Source: Chamaea fasciata
Lineage: Eukaryota > Chordata > Aves > Passeriformes > Sylviidae
Assembly (NCBI GenBank): GCA_029207755.1
Contig: JARCOQ010000025.1
Location: 3,650,820-3,714,819, forward strand
Direction of reading: 5' to 3'
Length of the DNA stretch: 64,000 nt
Both the position numbers and the translations under genes were made by a program. The notes beneath the pieces are model-generated. The model was not told the DNA's origin. It saw only the letters and a list, made by a program, of their open reading frames with translations, and ran no database searches. Of the stretch, positions 1 through 15,649 are shown piece by piece; within the stretch, counting starts at the first letter, position 1; every line of letters starts with the position of its first letter.

Positions 1-3223
<3,223 letters not shown>

Positions 3224-3800
3224 GGCCAGTGGAGCAGCTGGGGCAGGGGGAGAGGCAGCCCCAGCCTGCCGTGTGCAGGGGTGGTGGGTGCTGCAGGCAG
3301 GGCACAGGGCAGGGACAGTGTCTGAGCCAGTGCCAGCGTGTGCCCTGTGCTAGCCAGGACACTGATGGGGCAGTGCGGGGCTGCTGGGGTGACCCTGTGT
3401 GAAGGGCTCTTCCCTCCTGGGAGGGAGGGCAAATACACTGGATTGCTGCCTGCTCTTGGGCTCTGAGCAGCAGCCCTCTTTTGAGTGGTCCAACAGCTCC
3501 CCTTTCTTGCCCACCCCTCCAGCTCAGGGGAAAGTGGGCAGCACGTGCACAGAAGCAATAAAGGCCCATCAGAGCAAGCCCAGGCTGTCCTGAGCTGGGT
3601 ATGGAGGATGACCAGTTCCTGCCATTGGAGCCAGCACTGGGATGGCTCTAACAGCAGTTCTCCCATCTCTTTGTCATGTCCCTTTCTCAAGCAAAGCTTC
3701 CATGGCAGACTCTGTAGCTGTGAAGCAGAGTTGCCATCACTTGCCAGGAGCTGAGCTAGACCTGGATGTAAATGCTGAGTTGAAATAAAAAATTAAAACT
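3224..3800 (+). terminator. ZNF76: ZNF76 3' UTR and polyadenylation signals
   Basis: Two AATAAA hexamers follow the stop codon, at 3557-3562 and 3784-3789. A T-rich and GT-containing stretch follows the second, as expected downstream of a cleavage site. Two alternative 3' ends are therefore possible. About 690 bp separate the second signal from the DEF6 promoter region, and I see no gene in that gap. Confidence 0.7.
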
Positions 3801-4489
3801 TTTGTTTTTAAAAGGACCCCTCTTCTCTTTGGTGGAAGCTGGGAGGGGGTGGGATGGATGTTGATGTTTAGCAGCTGTAAGAATTAAGGACATTGAGGAG
3901 ATTTGTGGAATTGACCAAACATGTCCTGCCAAAGCAGCAGCTGGCCCAGAGGAGGGCTGGGAGCAGGGTGAGTTGTACCCTCAGCCCTCAGCGTGTGGCT
4001 TGGAGGGGCTAAGACATGTCCCTGAAATCTCACATCAAGCCTTAGCTCTTCCAGGGATCCCTGCAGGCCTAGATTTAGGGAGCTGTGTCTGTGAACACAT
4101 CCTACATCCTCCCCTGAGCTGGGAGAGAGAGAGACCTGGGCTGGTGTCCTGTCCCCACAGGTGCCTTCAGCCCCTCCACTGCCCTGGGTGCTGGGTGGAC
4201 AAAGCTGGAGACCTTTGAGATCCTGGAGTCCAGCTGTGAACCTAAGCCTGGTACAGGCTCCCGGCAGTCTCGTGGGTCGTTTTTGGACATCCCGGAGGAG
4301 TTTGTAGGGAAGGATATTTCCGCGGGCACGGAACGGGCACAACCCGAGAGGACACCTCAGGCTGAGTCTCCGCTCGCCTGGTGCGACCGACCCCTTCCAA
4401 AGGCAGCGCTCCCGCTGCGAGGGGAAGCTGCTGCTTGAGCCAAGGCGGGGATTTCTCTTCCCAAAACGCAAATTACGACGGACCTTTTG

Positions 4490-4672
4490 ATCCCTGGGCC
4501 GAGCTCAGCAGAGCGTCGGTGAGCCCCGGCCGTGCGCGGAGCGGCGATGGGGCCCGGGGGGTTCCCGGGGCGCCCCGAGCAGGCGGCGCTCCCGCCCCAC
4601 GTCCCGCCCGCCCGGGCGGCTCCAGGAACCGGATCCGCGGGCTCGGCAGAGCCGCCGCCGCCGCCGCCAGCC
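4490..4672 (+). promoter_or_regulatory. DEF6: DEF6 CpG-rich promoter and 5' UTR
   Basis: The sequence turns strongly GC- and CpG-rich here. It contains several GC boxes (for example around 4545-4570) and a GCC repeat just before the ATG at 4673. No clear TATA box is seen. The exact transcription start cannot be fixed from sequence. Confidence 0.6.
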
Positions 4673-7600
4673 ATGGACCTGCGAGCCGAGCTGCTCAAGT
4701 CCATCTGGTACGCCTTCACCGCCCTGGACGTGGAGAAGAGCGGCAAGGTCTCCAAATCTCAGCTCAAAGTGAGTCCCCGGGGAGCTCGGGCAGCCTCGGT
4801 GCACGGATGGAGGGTGGGCAGCGAGGGGTGAAGCAAGTCCGGGGCTGCTTTGCATCCCCGCGGGTTTCCACGGAGCAATTGTTAAATATTAAGATCAGTA
4901 AGATCTTGGTGTTGCCTCCACGCTTGTTCTTGGTGAAGTTCTCAGGCTCTGTGGCATCTCCCTTTAAAAAAAGGGGAGGGGGGGGGAATTCATGCTCAAA
5001 TGCATTTTCTAGGTGAAAATGATAAGAAATCTAAATTTTAGTTATCAGTTTCTTGTGCTTTTTATGGTCAACCAAGAGCCCAAACTCTGTTTACATTTTC
5101 TTCTTTGCCGGAGAACCTGTGTTTCTCCTTGCTGAGCCAGTGAGTTGGGAGGTAGGGACAGGTTGTTTTTAAACAAAAACTCCGTAGTGGTGCGGCCAGA
5201 AATAACACAGCACTTAAAAAAACTCTCCGCTCTCCCCACTCCTAGCAACTTTCAGAGGGCTCATGTCCTCAGCGCTTCATCAAACCCATCATAGCTTTAA
5301 AAACCTTTTTCTCTGCCCCCGGGCCAGGTTTGCTGGAACCCACCAGGGAGCCCCTTGGCTCTAAGAATAATTGATTTTTTTTTAAACCTTGCACACGGTG
5401 AGAATGTGTTTTTTCATCCGTTTTGGTTCTTAGGCTGGCACTGGGGTTAGAAATGCTGGTAGGTACCAGGGTCTGAGATGAGAGAAGAGACCTGAGCAGG
5501 AACATGCTGAGCACGGGGAGGTATTGCGTCAGGACTTGGCAGCTACTGCCAGTCTGCAAGACCAGATTTGAACCACTGCAAAAAGACCCACTTTTCCTCT
5601 ATTCCCTCTATTTTATAGGGCTTCCCCAGGACAGACTGCAGGGAAGGTGCTGGGCTTTGGGCGGGGGGTGTGTTTTGCCCCAGAATTAAGAGCTTTGTTA
5701 GCAGAGATCTGGAGCAGAAGCAGCGGGAGGCAGATTCTTCCTGCTCAGCCTTTGCGGCTGAGAGCCTTCGGCTGCCCCCCAGAACTCGTGGCATGTGCCC
5801 TGCGAGCCACGCTCACCTGCTAAATCTGTAGAAATAGCTGAAGGAATTAAGGAAAATCCTAAAGTAGGCCAGAGCTTAATTCGGTTTGCTAATCCCTGAG
5901 AGGGGCTGCTGTGCTCCCTTCACAGCATCCCCTGCACCACTGCTCTGGGTCCAGAGCCTGGCCATGGGATGGACCCAAACGCACCAGCACTGCTTGTTTT
6001 GAGAGATCTTTATCACCAGTGACAATGTTGAGACCACAGAGAGACTGATTCTAATGGCAGTTTCATGGACAGTTCATGCCGGGTCTGCAAACCGTGGTCT
6101 AGGGCCTGTGGTGATGCTGGAAATAGCACCTCCGAAGTGGCTTTACCCAGGGGGACACTTCAGAGGGGAAGGGATGTTCTCCCACGCACCTTCCGTGACA
6201 GAATGGGTTGGCGCCAGGTCACTAAACAGCAAACCTCAGCTCTGGATGACTTTCCCACTGTCTCCAGGCTAAGGAGAGCTTGTTTCCGCCCCCAAAAACA
6301 CTCAAGTTTGCCCCAGCCTACACAGGCCAGTCACTGTTCAGTGAGGAAGGAATCCAGGGCCTCGCAGCTCTGAGCAGTAAAGTGTTAAAGCCACCAAGCC
6401 CTCTCCAAACTCTTCCAGGGCTGCTGAGCCCTGAGCCGGACTGTGCTCTGCTTCCTCAGCCGGGCGTGTTGCTGCACGAAGGGTCTCGAACAGGGGTGGG
6501 AGAGACCCCGGGTTTGCCCCTAGAGGACCAGCCCCAGAGCCGGGCGGGAGCCGCCTGGCAGAGCGGGAGCGGGCGGCTGAGCTCCGGCCGCGCTCCGGGC
6601 AGTTGCTGTGGATGTGTCGGGGTTTCCAGCGTGGAGGCACAGCTGTGGGAAGCCGTTGGGCTCCCCGCAGGGGCACTGCGCAGGCAGGCGTGTGCAGATG
6701 CCGCTCTGAGTGTAGGTGTGTGTGCGCACAGGAAGGAAGGACAGCTTGCGGTCGGGTGCTGCGCGCCCAGCGAGGTCGGGTAGTTTTGCTCTCGGCACAA
6801 GGCACGCCACCAGCCCTGCTCTTGGGAAGCGTTTGTGCTCTCAGTGCCATTGCATCCCTCTCCCTGGCCGGGCTGGTAGGGCTGGGGATGCGGGATGGGG
6901 TGTGGTCCCTCAGTGTGGCCACGCGTGGCTGGAAATACCGAGCACAGCCCTGGTGTTTTTGGGCACCTCTGCTCATGGGCGATGGGTGTGACGGTGGGAG
7001 AGGGTGGAGAACAGAAACAAGGCTAGGGCTCAGAGGAATCCAGGGCACTAGGAGGAGTCAGGCAGACCCCTGGCCCCCTGGCTGTCCTCTGCATGCCACA
7101 GGGGAAAGGCTCTACCAGCAAACTGCTTTCGTAGCAGCCCTTTCCTCTGCTGTTATTATCCTCCTGCTGTCACTTTTTCAGAGCCTGCAAGGGTTTCTCA
7201 CCTCTCCTATCTGCAGTCATGCCACCATTGACTAGGTCAGGGTTTCCTCTCTGTCAGTGACAGCCCTGCGAGAGGAGGGGCTTTGGGTCACAGGGTGCCA
7301 GGATGGATGGAGGGCTCAGGGTGTCCCCCATGGCCCGGGTCACAAGTGAGACCTCACAGGGCTTTTTAGGGGTGCTCTGGGAGGAGCGGCAAAGGATGGA
7401 GATGAGGCCCTACATTGGAAACACAGAATGGGATACGATTCTCAAACTTTGAATTCATCCTGATGGATTTGTTACCATGCTGGAGGATGTCCATGATATT
7501 CCCAGGCCTTTCCACCGCTCTGTGGACCCTGGGGCTGCACTGAGCCCCAAAAGGCATAGCTGGAGCAGCAGTGCTTGGGGCTACAGCCCTGTTGTGTGAG

Positions 7601-10600
7601 CACAGGGTGGAGTCCTGCTGATCCTATTGGTCCAGAGGGTGGAAAAGAGAACGAAAATCTGGTCTAGCAAGAACTGTCTCCAGCTGCAGCAGCCATCATG
7701 GCCTCAGGCAGCTCCTCTCCTGCTGGGAGGAAATTTTCAGCCCTGCACAGAGATGCTGTTCCATCTCCTCCAGCTCCTCTCTTGAACCCTTGGCAAGCTG
7801 CAGTGGCAGATCCTGGTGCAGTCTGGGACACGTCTTTTACCATCTCCTGCTTCTGGGATGTAAAGGCAAGGAGAGCACCACCTGCCCAGAATCACAAGCT
7901 AGAGATGATGGTGGTGCTCATGAGCAGCCTTGCTCCAGGCTTTCCAGCACATAGAAAATCTGTGAGCTTGTAAACATGCTTTATTCAGGGGGATTTGAGC
8001 AAAACTGGCTGTTGGCAAGTCTTGCTGAGTATTTTTGGGGATGGTGCATCTCCAGATCTCCATTGTTTGCTTTCATTCCAGACAAAACCCTTGCTTAGTT
8101 TCTCACCAGTCTTTCCTATTTCCCTGTTTCTATCTTTCTGTGCCCCCAGCAGACACTGGCTGCTGCCAGGCTGGGTCGTGGCTGTGCCAAATGCATAGTT
8201 TGGGGTAGCTTATCAGCTTTTCTAGATCAGAGCCAGTCCTGTTTGCTCTGAGAGGTTTGAAACAGCCCTTTCAAGAAAGAAGTTCCTCATGTGCCAAGAA
8301 AAGAAACTATTGTGGAAAAATCCTCGACTTTTGCCTGTTTCTAAATGATTCTCTAAGGTTTACATTTGGAAATTATGCCAAACCCAAAGCTTGACTCAAT
8401 GCTGTGGGAGGTGATGCCATGCAGGGCACAATCCCCAGGGGGATGAGTAAGGGGGTGGCACCGTGGGGATGTGCTGGGGCAGGACTGGAGGCTGTTCACC
8501 TTCTCACCACCCCTTGTGCTTGGCCAGGTGCTGTCTCACAACCTGTACACGGTGCTGTGCATCCCCCACGACCCCGTGGCACTGGAAGAGCATTTTCGTG
8601 ATGACGATGATGGGCCCGTGTCCAGCCAGGGCTACATGCCCTACCTCAACAAGTACATCCTGGACAAGGTGAGTTCTTTGGTCATCCCCCAGACCTGCTG
8701 TTCCTCAGATGAGGACATTGAGGTTCCTGGGAGCTCCCCTTAGCTCTTGGAAATCACATGCCTTGGTGGGTGGAAAGAGGGTGCAGAGAGATGGGGACTG
8801 CTTAGGTGAATGCCAAAATGAGTGAGAAATGTTTAATGCTCAGTGTCTCCCTGGTGAGGATGAAGTCATCCCTTTAGGTCATGGCTCTGGATGGAGCAGC
8901 ATATCTGCCCACATTTCCTGAAGGGCTCAGAGAGACAAATCAGCCGCTCTTATCCTCTCCAGCCATGCTCAAATTTGAGGTGTGACCTCATTTGGCAAAG
9001 AGGAGAGAGAGGAGGATGAGGTGCAGCAGGAGCAGAGTTGGGGTGGGCAGGGGCTTTCTCCCTTTTTTCCGCGGTTCAAAGACACCTTTGTCTGGCACAG
9101 CCAGAGGTTGGTCTGTGGGTGCTGTTTCCTCCAGGCATGTGAGGAGAGGAAGAATGACTGACAGCTTTCTTCCACTGTGTGCTCACAGAGCTGGGTACAG
9201 TAACCCTGTGCTCCCCTGGCTCTCCTGGTGTTCTTGTCCCTGTGCCAGTCCCCATGCCAGTGCCTGTGCCAGTCCCCATCCCTGTTCCCATCTTTGCCTT
9301 GCCCAGAGCTGGTCAGCAGCTGTCCAGCCTGGCCCAGTAATGCTGATCTTGGCTGCAGGGATCTGGTCTGCAGCAAGCAAGGGCAAAGCCTTCCCCAGCT
9401 CCCTCAGCCCAGAGCAGGAGCAGCCCAAGGTCAGGCCAGCCCAATCTCCCCATCACAGAGCGGCCAAAATCCTTCCAGTTGCCTGCATGGTTCTTTGCGA
9501 GGTGATCTTTAAACCCACCTCTTCTGGTTTCACCATGGCTAATAGAATCCCAGAGTCAGCCTGAAAAGGGGAAATGGGTTTTCCTAGTAAGAGAAGCTTT
9601 TAGCTTTTGCCACCCAAAGGTTTTCCTCCAGCTTTGCTGCTACAGGCCACAGTTTGCTCCTGTGCTCACACAGCTGGGATAGAGCACCCAGGGACAGCCA
9701 GAGCTCCTCTGACCCCCATCACAGTTCACCCATCTGCACCAAACGTGCTGCCTGGGGCAGCTCACAGTTAAAGAACAGCAGCAGGGACGAGGCTGGTGGA
9801 GGCACCATTCCTGCTGGCTGCCCTTGGGCCAGAACTTCCCTTCACTCTTCAGTTCTTCTTTGTGGTTGAATGGGATAACAAGAAACGCCAAACCATGGAG
9901 GCCTGGGGAGGTGGGCTTGGAGAGCTCCACATCATCCTGCCTGTGCTGCACCCCTGGATTCCTGCTGGTGCTGCCAATCACCCCATGCTTCTGGACAGAT
10001 TTTAGGGTTTATTCTCTCCAGCACTTCCTGCCCCAGAACTCCCTTCCGTAGCTCTTCAGCTCCCCACTCACCCCGACTCCTGCCTGCAGGTGGAGGAAGG
10101 TGCTTTTGTCAAAGAAAACTTTGATGAGCTCTGCTGGACCCTGACAGCGAAGAAGAACTACAAACCCGACCGGAATGGGAACAGCGTTATATCCCATAAG
10201 GATGCCTTCAGGCTCTGGTGTCTCTTCAACTTTTTGTCTGAAGACAAATACCCTCTTGTCATGGTTCCAGATGAGGTAGGACCTGCCTCTCCCCCCACCC
10301 CTGTCCTCCCAGGGCTCCATGTGCTGGCAGAGCTGCATTTGTGGGTGACACATCCCACTATCATTTCCTGGCATGTTCCACTGCATCCTGCAAGATGTGG
10401 TGTTCCTGGGGATGAGAGAGAGGAGGCTGGAGGTGGGACAAGGGAGTTGTCTGCCCTGGACACCCCTGCTGTGCCCACAGCCACCCCCACTGCCCAGGGA
10501 GAAGAGGGGGACTTCAGAGGGGAGATCCACCCAAAGTGCTGCAGCGTCTCATGCCTAAAGGGCAGTGACAGAGCAGACCTGGCTGTCCCTCTCCTTGGCC

Positions 10601-13600
10601 ACTGCCACCCGGTGCTCAGGCCCTGCCTAGCAGTGTTAAGGGTGAGGTGCCAGCCAAAGAAAAGCCTCTGGTGGTAATCTCCAAATCTCCAAATTCCACA
10701 GTATTTAGAAGGGAAGGTTCTCCCTTTCTCTGGGGTCAGATTAAACCCTCATGGAGAAGGCGGGCAGATCTGGGGAGAATACACAAGTGCAGAAGCCAAG
10801 AGTGGCCTCAGCAGAAGGAACTTGGCTGGGCAAATGGCTGCTGTTGTCTTCTACACCCCACCAACCTCCTGAGATCAGCAGAAAAGTCAAAATTAAAAAA
10901 AAAAAAAAAAGAGGAGAAAAAAAAAGGCAAGAAGCACCATGCTGCACAGACGTAGGAGGACGACCGCACTTCCTGTGCCCTGGGAGAGGTGTTTCCTGTT
11001 CCCCAGACCATGAAAAACTGAATCATCCTGAGCAACTGCATTTAATTCTTGCCCTTCTCACAATTAAATAGCATAAAAAATCCAGCTGGGTGCGGGGACC
11101 CTGCGATGTGTCACCTTCCTGCGTGGCTCCCTGCAGTCACCCACCAGTCTCAGTCCCCAGACTGTGGGCAGAAGAGAGCTGGCAGCAAAACTTGAGCTGG
11201 GATAAGTCTTCCCCACATCATGTCAACCACCTTGACTCTTTTTATTTGCAGTTTTAAAATGATGCTCATCTCCATAGGGACCTGTCCCCCCTGCTCCTCC
11301 CCAGTGATTTTTGGAAAGCAGTGGTGCTGAGCTCACTGTGGCTTTGAGACATCAGTTCTGAAAGGGGTTCAGCAGTGCTGGCCTGTACTCCCTCAGGCTC
11401 TTAACTGCTAGAGTTTTCTTACTCTGCAGACAAACCAGCCAAAACTTCCCAGCCTTGGGGTTAAAAAGAAAAACCTCCCAGCAGAGGTCAAACTCTAACC
11501 CAGTTCCAGTCTCCTGAGCCAGCCTGCTGCTTGGAATGCCTCAACCATCACAAAGGGTGATCCCTCTGGGATCAGGGTCCTACGTCTCCAGGCCGGAGAG
11601 AGATGTGGCCTTGGGCTCTCCACAATGGGTTGAAGGGGTGGGGACAGCTCTGGCTTCTTCCTGTCACTGAGTGTCCCCCTCTCCACAGGTGGAGTACCTG
11701 CTGAAGAAGATCTGCACAGCCATGAATGTGGAGCTGAACTCCTGTGAGCTGGATGATCACCTGTCCCAGGAGCCGCAGGGGCAGGGCGGGCTCACGGTCT
11801 GGCAGTTCCTGGACATGGTGAACTCGGGGAGGTTCCTGAGAGGCATTGAGCAGGAAGCCATCAGCATGGCCGTGGAGGAGGTGTACCAGGAGGTCATCGA
11901 GGATGTGCTCAAACAGGCAAGGAGCCCATATATTCTGGGACACAAGCTCCATCCTGCTCCCACCCCGTTTTGATCTCCGTGTCCCTCGGGTGCAGGGCTA
12001 CCTCTGGAAGAAGGGCCAGCTGAGGAGGAACTGGTCGGAGCGGTGGTTCATGCTGAAGCCCAGTTCCCTGTCCTACTACATGAGTGAGGAACGGAAGGAG
12101 AAGAAGGGGAGCATTGCATTGGACAAGCACTGCTGCGTGGAGGTACAGCTTGGGGACAGCAGACCCTTCAGACCCCTGGAAGGGAGAGCAAAGAACACAC
12201 AATTTCACATCCATGAGCTTGGGAGAGCCAGTCCTGTGGCTGAAGACGGGGGGATAAGGTGGGATACAGGGGGTAACACTGTGCTGTGTCCTCTCCCTGC
12301 AGGTGTTGCCAGACAGGGATGGGAAGAGGTGCATGTTCTGTGTGAAGACCTCGTCCCGCACCTATGAGATGAGCGCCTCCGACACCCGGCAGCGCCAGGA
12401 GTGGACACTCGGTCCGTGCCCACCCCACACACCTTCCCCAGCCTCCCCGTGCCCCCTGCATGTCCCCACTGACCGTGCCCTCCCTCTCCAGCCATCCAGA
12501 CAGCCATCCGGCTGCAAGCAGAGGGAAAGAAGTCCCTGCACAAGGACCTGAAGCAGAAGCGACGAGAGCAGCGGGAGCAGCGGGAGCAGCGCAAGGCGGC
12601 CAAGGAGGAAGAGACGCAACGGCTCAAGCAGCTGCAGGAGGAAAAGGAGAGGAAGCTGCAGGAGCTGGAGCTGCTCAGGGAGGCCCAGAGGCAGGCAGAG
12701 ATCCTGCTGCAGGAGGAGGAGCGGCGGCGGAGGCAGCAGCACGAGGAGATGCAGAGGACCCTGGAGATCCAGCTGCGGGAGGCTGAGCAGGTGGGTGCAT
12801 CCCGCATGGACTGTGGTGCTCACTAGGTGGGTGCTTCCTTCTTCTAGGATTTGGATGTAAAGTGCTGCTGCCACCCATCACCTTTGGGCTCCGTTGTGCC
12901 TGAGATCCCTTTGAGCTATCCCAAGAGATAAGGACAACCTGCCTCAAGGGGCTTTAGCTGGGGGACGCTGAGAGGAGAGTGCTGATGCCAGGCTGGACAG
13001 GGAGCCCATTTCTGACCTCACATCCAGCAATGGCTCCAAATGACACAGCCTGTCTCCTGAGCAGGGAAACAGCTTTGCTTTGGAGCTGTCATGGGCTGCC
13101 CCTGCTCTGGGCTGCTCCACCCAGCGGTCCTGAGTGGGTTCTGGGGACACTGGTGGTGGCCTGGCCAACTGATGCCTCCTGTCCCCGCCGCAGGCTCGTG
13201 CCTCCATGCAGGCAGAGATGGTCCTGAAGGAGGCAGAGGCAGAGCGGCAGCGCAAGCGCATCCTGGAGCTGGAGGACATGCAGGAGAGGCTCCAGGAGGC
13301 CCTGCAGCAGGAGGTGAAAGCACGGCAGGACGAGGAGGCTGTGAGATATGCACAGGCCAGGTAGGACTAGGGCATCCCTCCCCCTCCTTGGGCAGCCCTG
13401 CTCCCAAAGTATGAGGATGTGCTCCCCAGGGCAGCTCAGTGCTCCCGGGTACTGGGGTGTGCTGGTGACGTCCCAGTATGTAGGCTGGGAGAGGGAAAGC
13501 TGGTTGAAGAAGTGGCAGGGGGACATCCTCACCTCTTGCTCTTTATTGTCAGGCTACTGGCTGAGGAAGAGGAGAAGCTGAAACAGCTGATGAAGCTGAA

Positions 13601-14672
13601 GGAGGAGCAAGAAGAATATATCATCAAAACTCAGAGGGAGAAGCAAGTCCTCAAGCAGGAGATGGAGAACAAGAACAAGTGCCTGGAAGAGGCGCAGAAG
13701 CAGCTGGAAGAAGTGAGAGTGAACAGGCAGCGGGTGGACCAAGATGTCATGGTGAGCATCACGTCCGTGCCACATCTCGACACAGTGAACCCAGGGGACT
13801 TTCCAGCCCTCCCAGAGTCACCTCCATACTGGGGTGGACCAAGCTGGAATTGCCATGAGGGTTTCTGAGCTTGCCATGTGCAGGCACAACGTGATGCAGT
13901 GGCTGAGACAGGACAAGTGTGTCCTGCCCTGTGCTGGTGTCCAAAGTGAAGTTGACAGTGGGAGTGTGAGAAGGGAGGAGGGTTGGAGGGGGAGCAGGTC
14001 TAGAGGAGGGTGAACTGGGTCTCCATCCCAGAGGGAACCTCCAATCCAGGCTAACTCAGGGAAGGGAAACCTGTGCCCACAGTCCCAAATCAGGGGCAGT
14101 GGGGCACCAGCTCACCCCTTTCCTCCATCCCTGCCAGGCGGCCCAGCGGAAGCTGCGACAGGCCAGCACCAACGTCAAGCACTGGAACGTCCAGATGAAC
14201 CGACTGATGCACCCCATCGGGCCAGGAGGTAGGAGACCAGCTGACCCAGCTGACCACCCTTCCCTGGACCTCCTGAGAGCAGGGCATGAGCCCAGACCCC
14301 CACCCATCTTCCCCTTTTTGGGGGCATTTGGTGGCTGGAAGGACTCTCAGAGAAGATCCTGCAATGCCTCCTGCAAGGAGGGACTCCACAAACCTTTTTC
14401 TCAGCTGAAGAGTCAGTTTGGGCCCCAGGTAAACAACTCTCTTTTTCTGTCCACCCCCAGACAAGCGAACAAACGTGAGTGGAGGAGTCTTCGCTGGCTA
14501 CCAGCCCCTTCTGTCACGGAGAGATTCTTCCCTCAAACTCAAGCTGAGGGTGGAGGATAAAGGCAGTGATCCCACGAGGGAAAACAGCAAGGAAAATGTG
14601 AGCAACGGTGGGAACAGCAGTGCATTGCCATCTCCAGAAACGGATACCATGGCCACAGAGCCCACCAATTAG
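4673..14672 (+). CDS. DEF6: DEF6, PH-domain guanine nucleotide exchange factor (SWAP-70-like)
   Basis: Eleven inferred coding exons: 4673-4768, 8528-8668, 10090-10275, 11689-11916, 11996-12142, 12303-12411, 12492-12790, 13194-13360, 13553-13751, 14138-14228 and 14461-14672. They sum to 1875 nt (624 aa; human about 631). The N-terminus [19 protein letters not shown] and the motif [19 protein letters not shown] are diagnostic of DEF6. The PH domain covers roughly residues 217-314 (exons 5-6, from [13 protein letters not shown]). A long Glu/Arg/Gln-rich coiled coil, roughly residues 315-560, corresponds to the atypical DH-like region, and a Ser-rich tail ends the protein. The family activates Rac/Cdc42/RhoA downstream of antigen receptors, binds IRF4, and moves to the membrane through PH-phosphoinositide binding. 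Two donors are unusual: GC at 11917, and GTCCGT after 12411, where the phase supports EWT-L-AIQ. The ATG was chosen by homology and lies in a CpG-rich first exon. Confidence 0.96.
4769..8527 (+). other. DEF6: DEF6 intron 1, no gene seen
   Basis: This is the longest DEF6 intron (3.76 kb). It starts at a GTGAGT donor and ends at an AG before the exon encoding [11 protein letters not shown] see no exon-like open frame with matching phase, no recognisable mobile element and no RNA gene. A GC-rich patch near 6440-6700 gives shadow frames only and could be regulatory. Confidence 0.5.
8669..10089 (+). other. DEF6: DEF6 intron 2 with short degenerate tandem repeat
   Basis: The intron has no recognisable gene. 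Around 9236-9290 there are alternating CCAGTCCCCATGCCAGTGCC-like units, a short degenerate 12-bp-scale tandem repeat. On the opposite strand it reads as Gly-Thr/Met-rich shadow frames that should not be annotated. Confidence 0.5.
10894..10925. repeat. A-rich tract in DEF6 intron 3
   Basis: A run of about 16 A residues, then GAGGAG and a second run of A, lies inside the 10276-11688 intron. It could be the decayed tail of an old retroposed sequence or simple microsatellite growth. I see no target-site duplication or element body that would decide. Confidence 0.6.
11917..11995 (+). other. DEF6: GC-AG intron of DEF6 (79 bp)
   Basis: The exon ends in codons AAA CAG and the intron begins GCAAGG; it ends TGCAG before GGC TAC CTC TGG. 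Joining here restores KQ-GYLW, the conserved entry into the PH domain. No GT donor nearby preserves both phase and protein. GC-AG introns are a known minor class spliced by the U2 spliceosome. Confidence 0.85.
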
Positions 14673-15206
14673 CCCACCACGATGGCAGAGCCCAGCTGGG
14701 GATGGCAGGGCTGAGCTTGTCCCTCCAAGTGGATGGTCAGTGTGGCCATCTCTGGCTGGAACCAAAGTGGGGACCAGCACAGAGCCAGGAACTGCATAAG
14801 GCAGAGGTGCTCCCATTTCCATCAGTAAAGGGCTGCAGCCACCATGTGCCAGGAGGCTCAGGCAGCCCAGTGCTGGGGAGAGGGCAGTGGAAGCTTCTCC
14901 TCTGGACTGCTGGACTCAACTCCTTGTGCTCCGTTTCCCTGTACTAAAAAAGAGCCGCTGATAGGTTGGGATCCTGTGGCCCAGAGCTGCAGTTCCCTCT
15001 TTGTTTCTACAACATCCCTTTCTACATCAATCACTGTGCTCGAGGGTGTGGGGCCTTGCCAGCAGCCAAGACACCTGGACTGACCAAGCAGGGCCTTCTT
15101 GTCACCCCCCCACCATGCCAGGTGTCCCTAACTACAGCTACCACTGTGTTCCCTGGCAGTGGTTGTAAATACTGGAGTCACTGAGCAGAACCTAATGACC
15201 AATAAA
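14673..15206 (+). terminator. DEF6: DEF6 3' UTR and poly(A) signal
   Basis: A single good AATAAA at 15201-15206 lies about 530 bp after the stop codon and is followed by a T/G-containing stretch. I see nothing else in the segment. Confidence 0.75.
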
Positions 15207-15649
15207 GCTTTTGGAGCTGACCACTGGCCTCAGACCTCCTGCCCCACACACTAGCAAGCTCTGCAGGCACCAGCCCTCTTTCCTTGGCAGTGCAGGGTTT
15301 GGATTCCCCCTGTGTGAAAGAGCCCTTCGACAGCCATCAGCCACAACCTGTGGAAAGTGGCTCCACCAGCAGATTTTGGGTTGGTGTGTGGAGGGCCAAG
15401 AGGTACACAGAACAAAACAAAAAAACCCCAGTAACACACCATCATTTGGGTTAGTTTTTCAAGCACCTCTGTATAAATACAGTCCTAGTCACCTGTGCCT
15501 TTGGGGTGTTTATAGTCTGGGGCATAGAGCCAGGGTCGCCTCTGGAACAGGTCCTGGGGACAAGCTCTGCACCGACTCCGTCTCTGCTCCTTTACTCAGA
15601 GATGAGGTGAGCTCGTTATGGAGATTGTGATCTGTTTCCTCGCGGGCCT

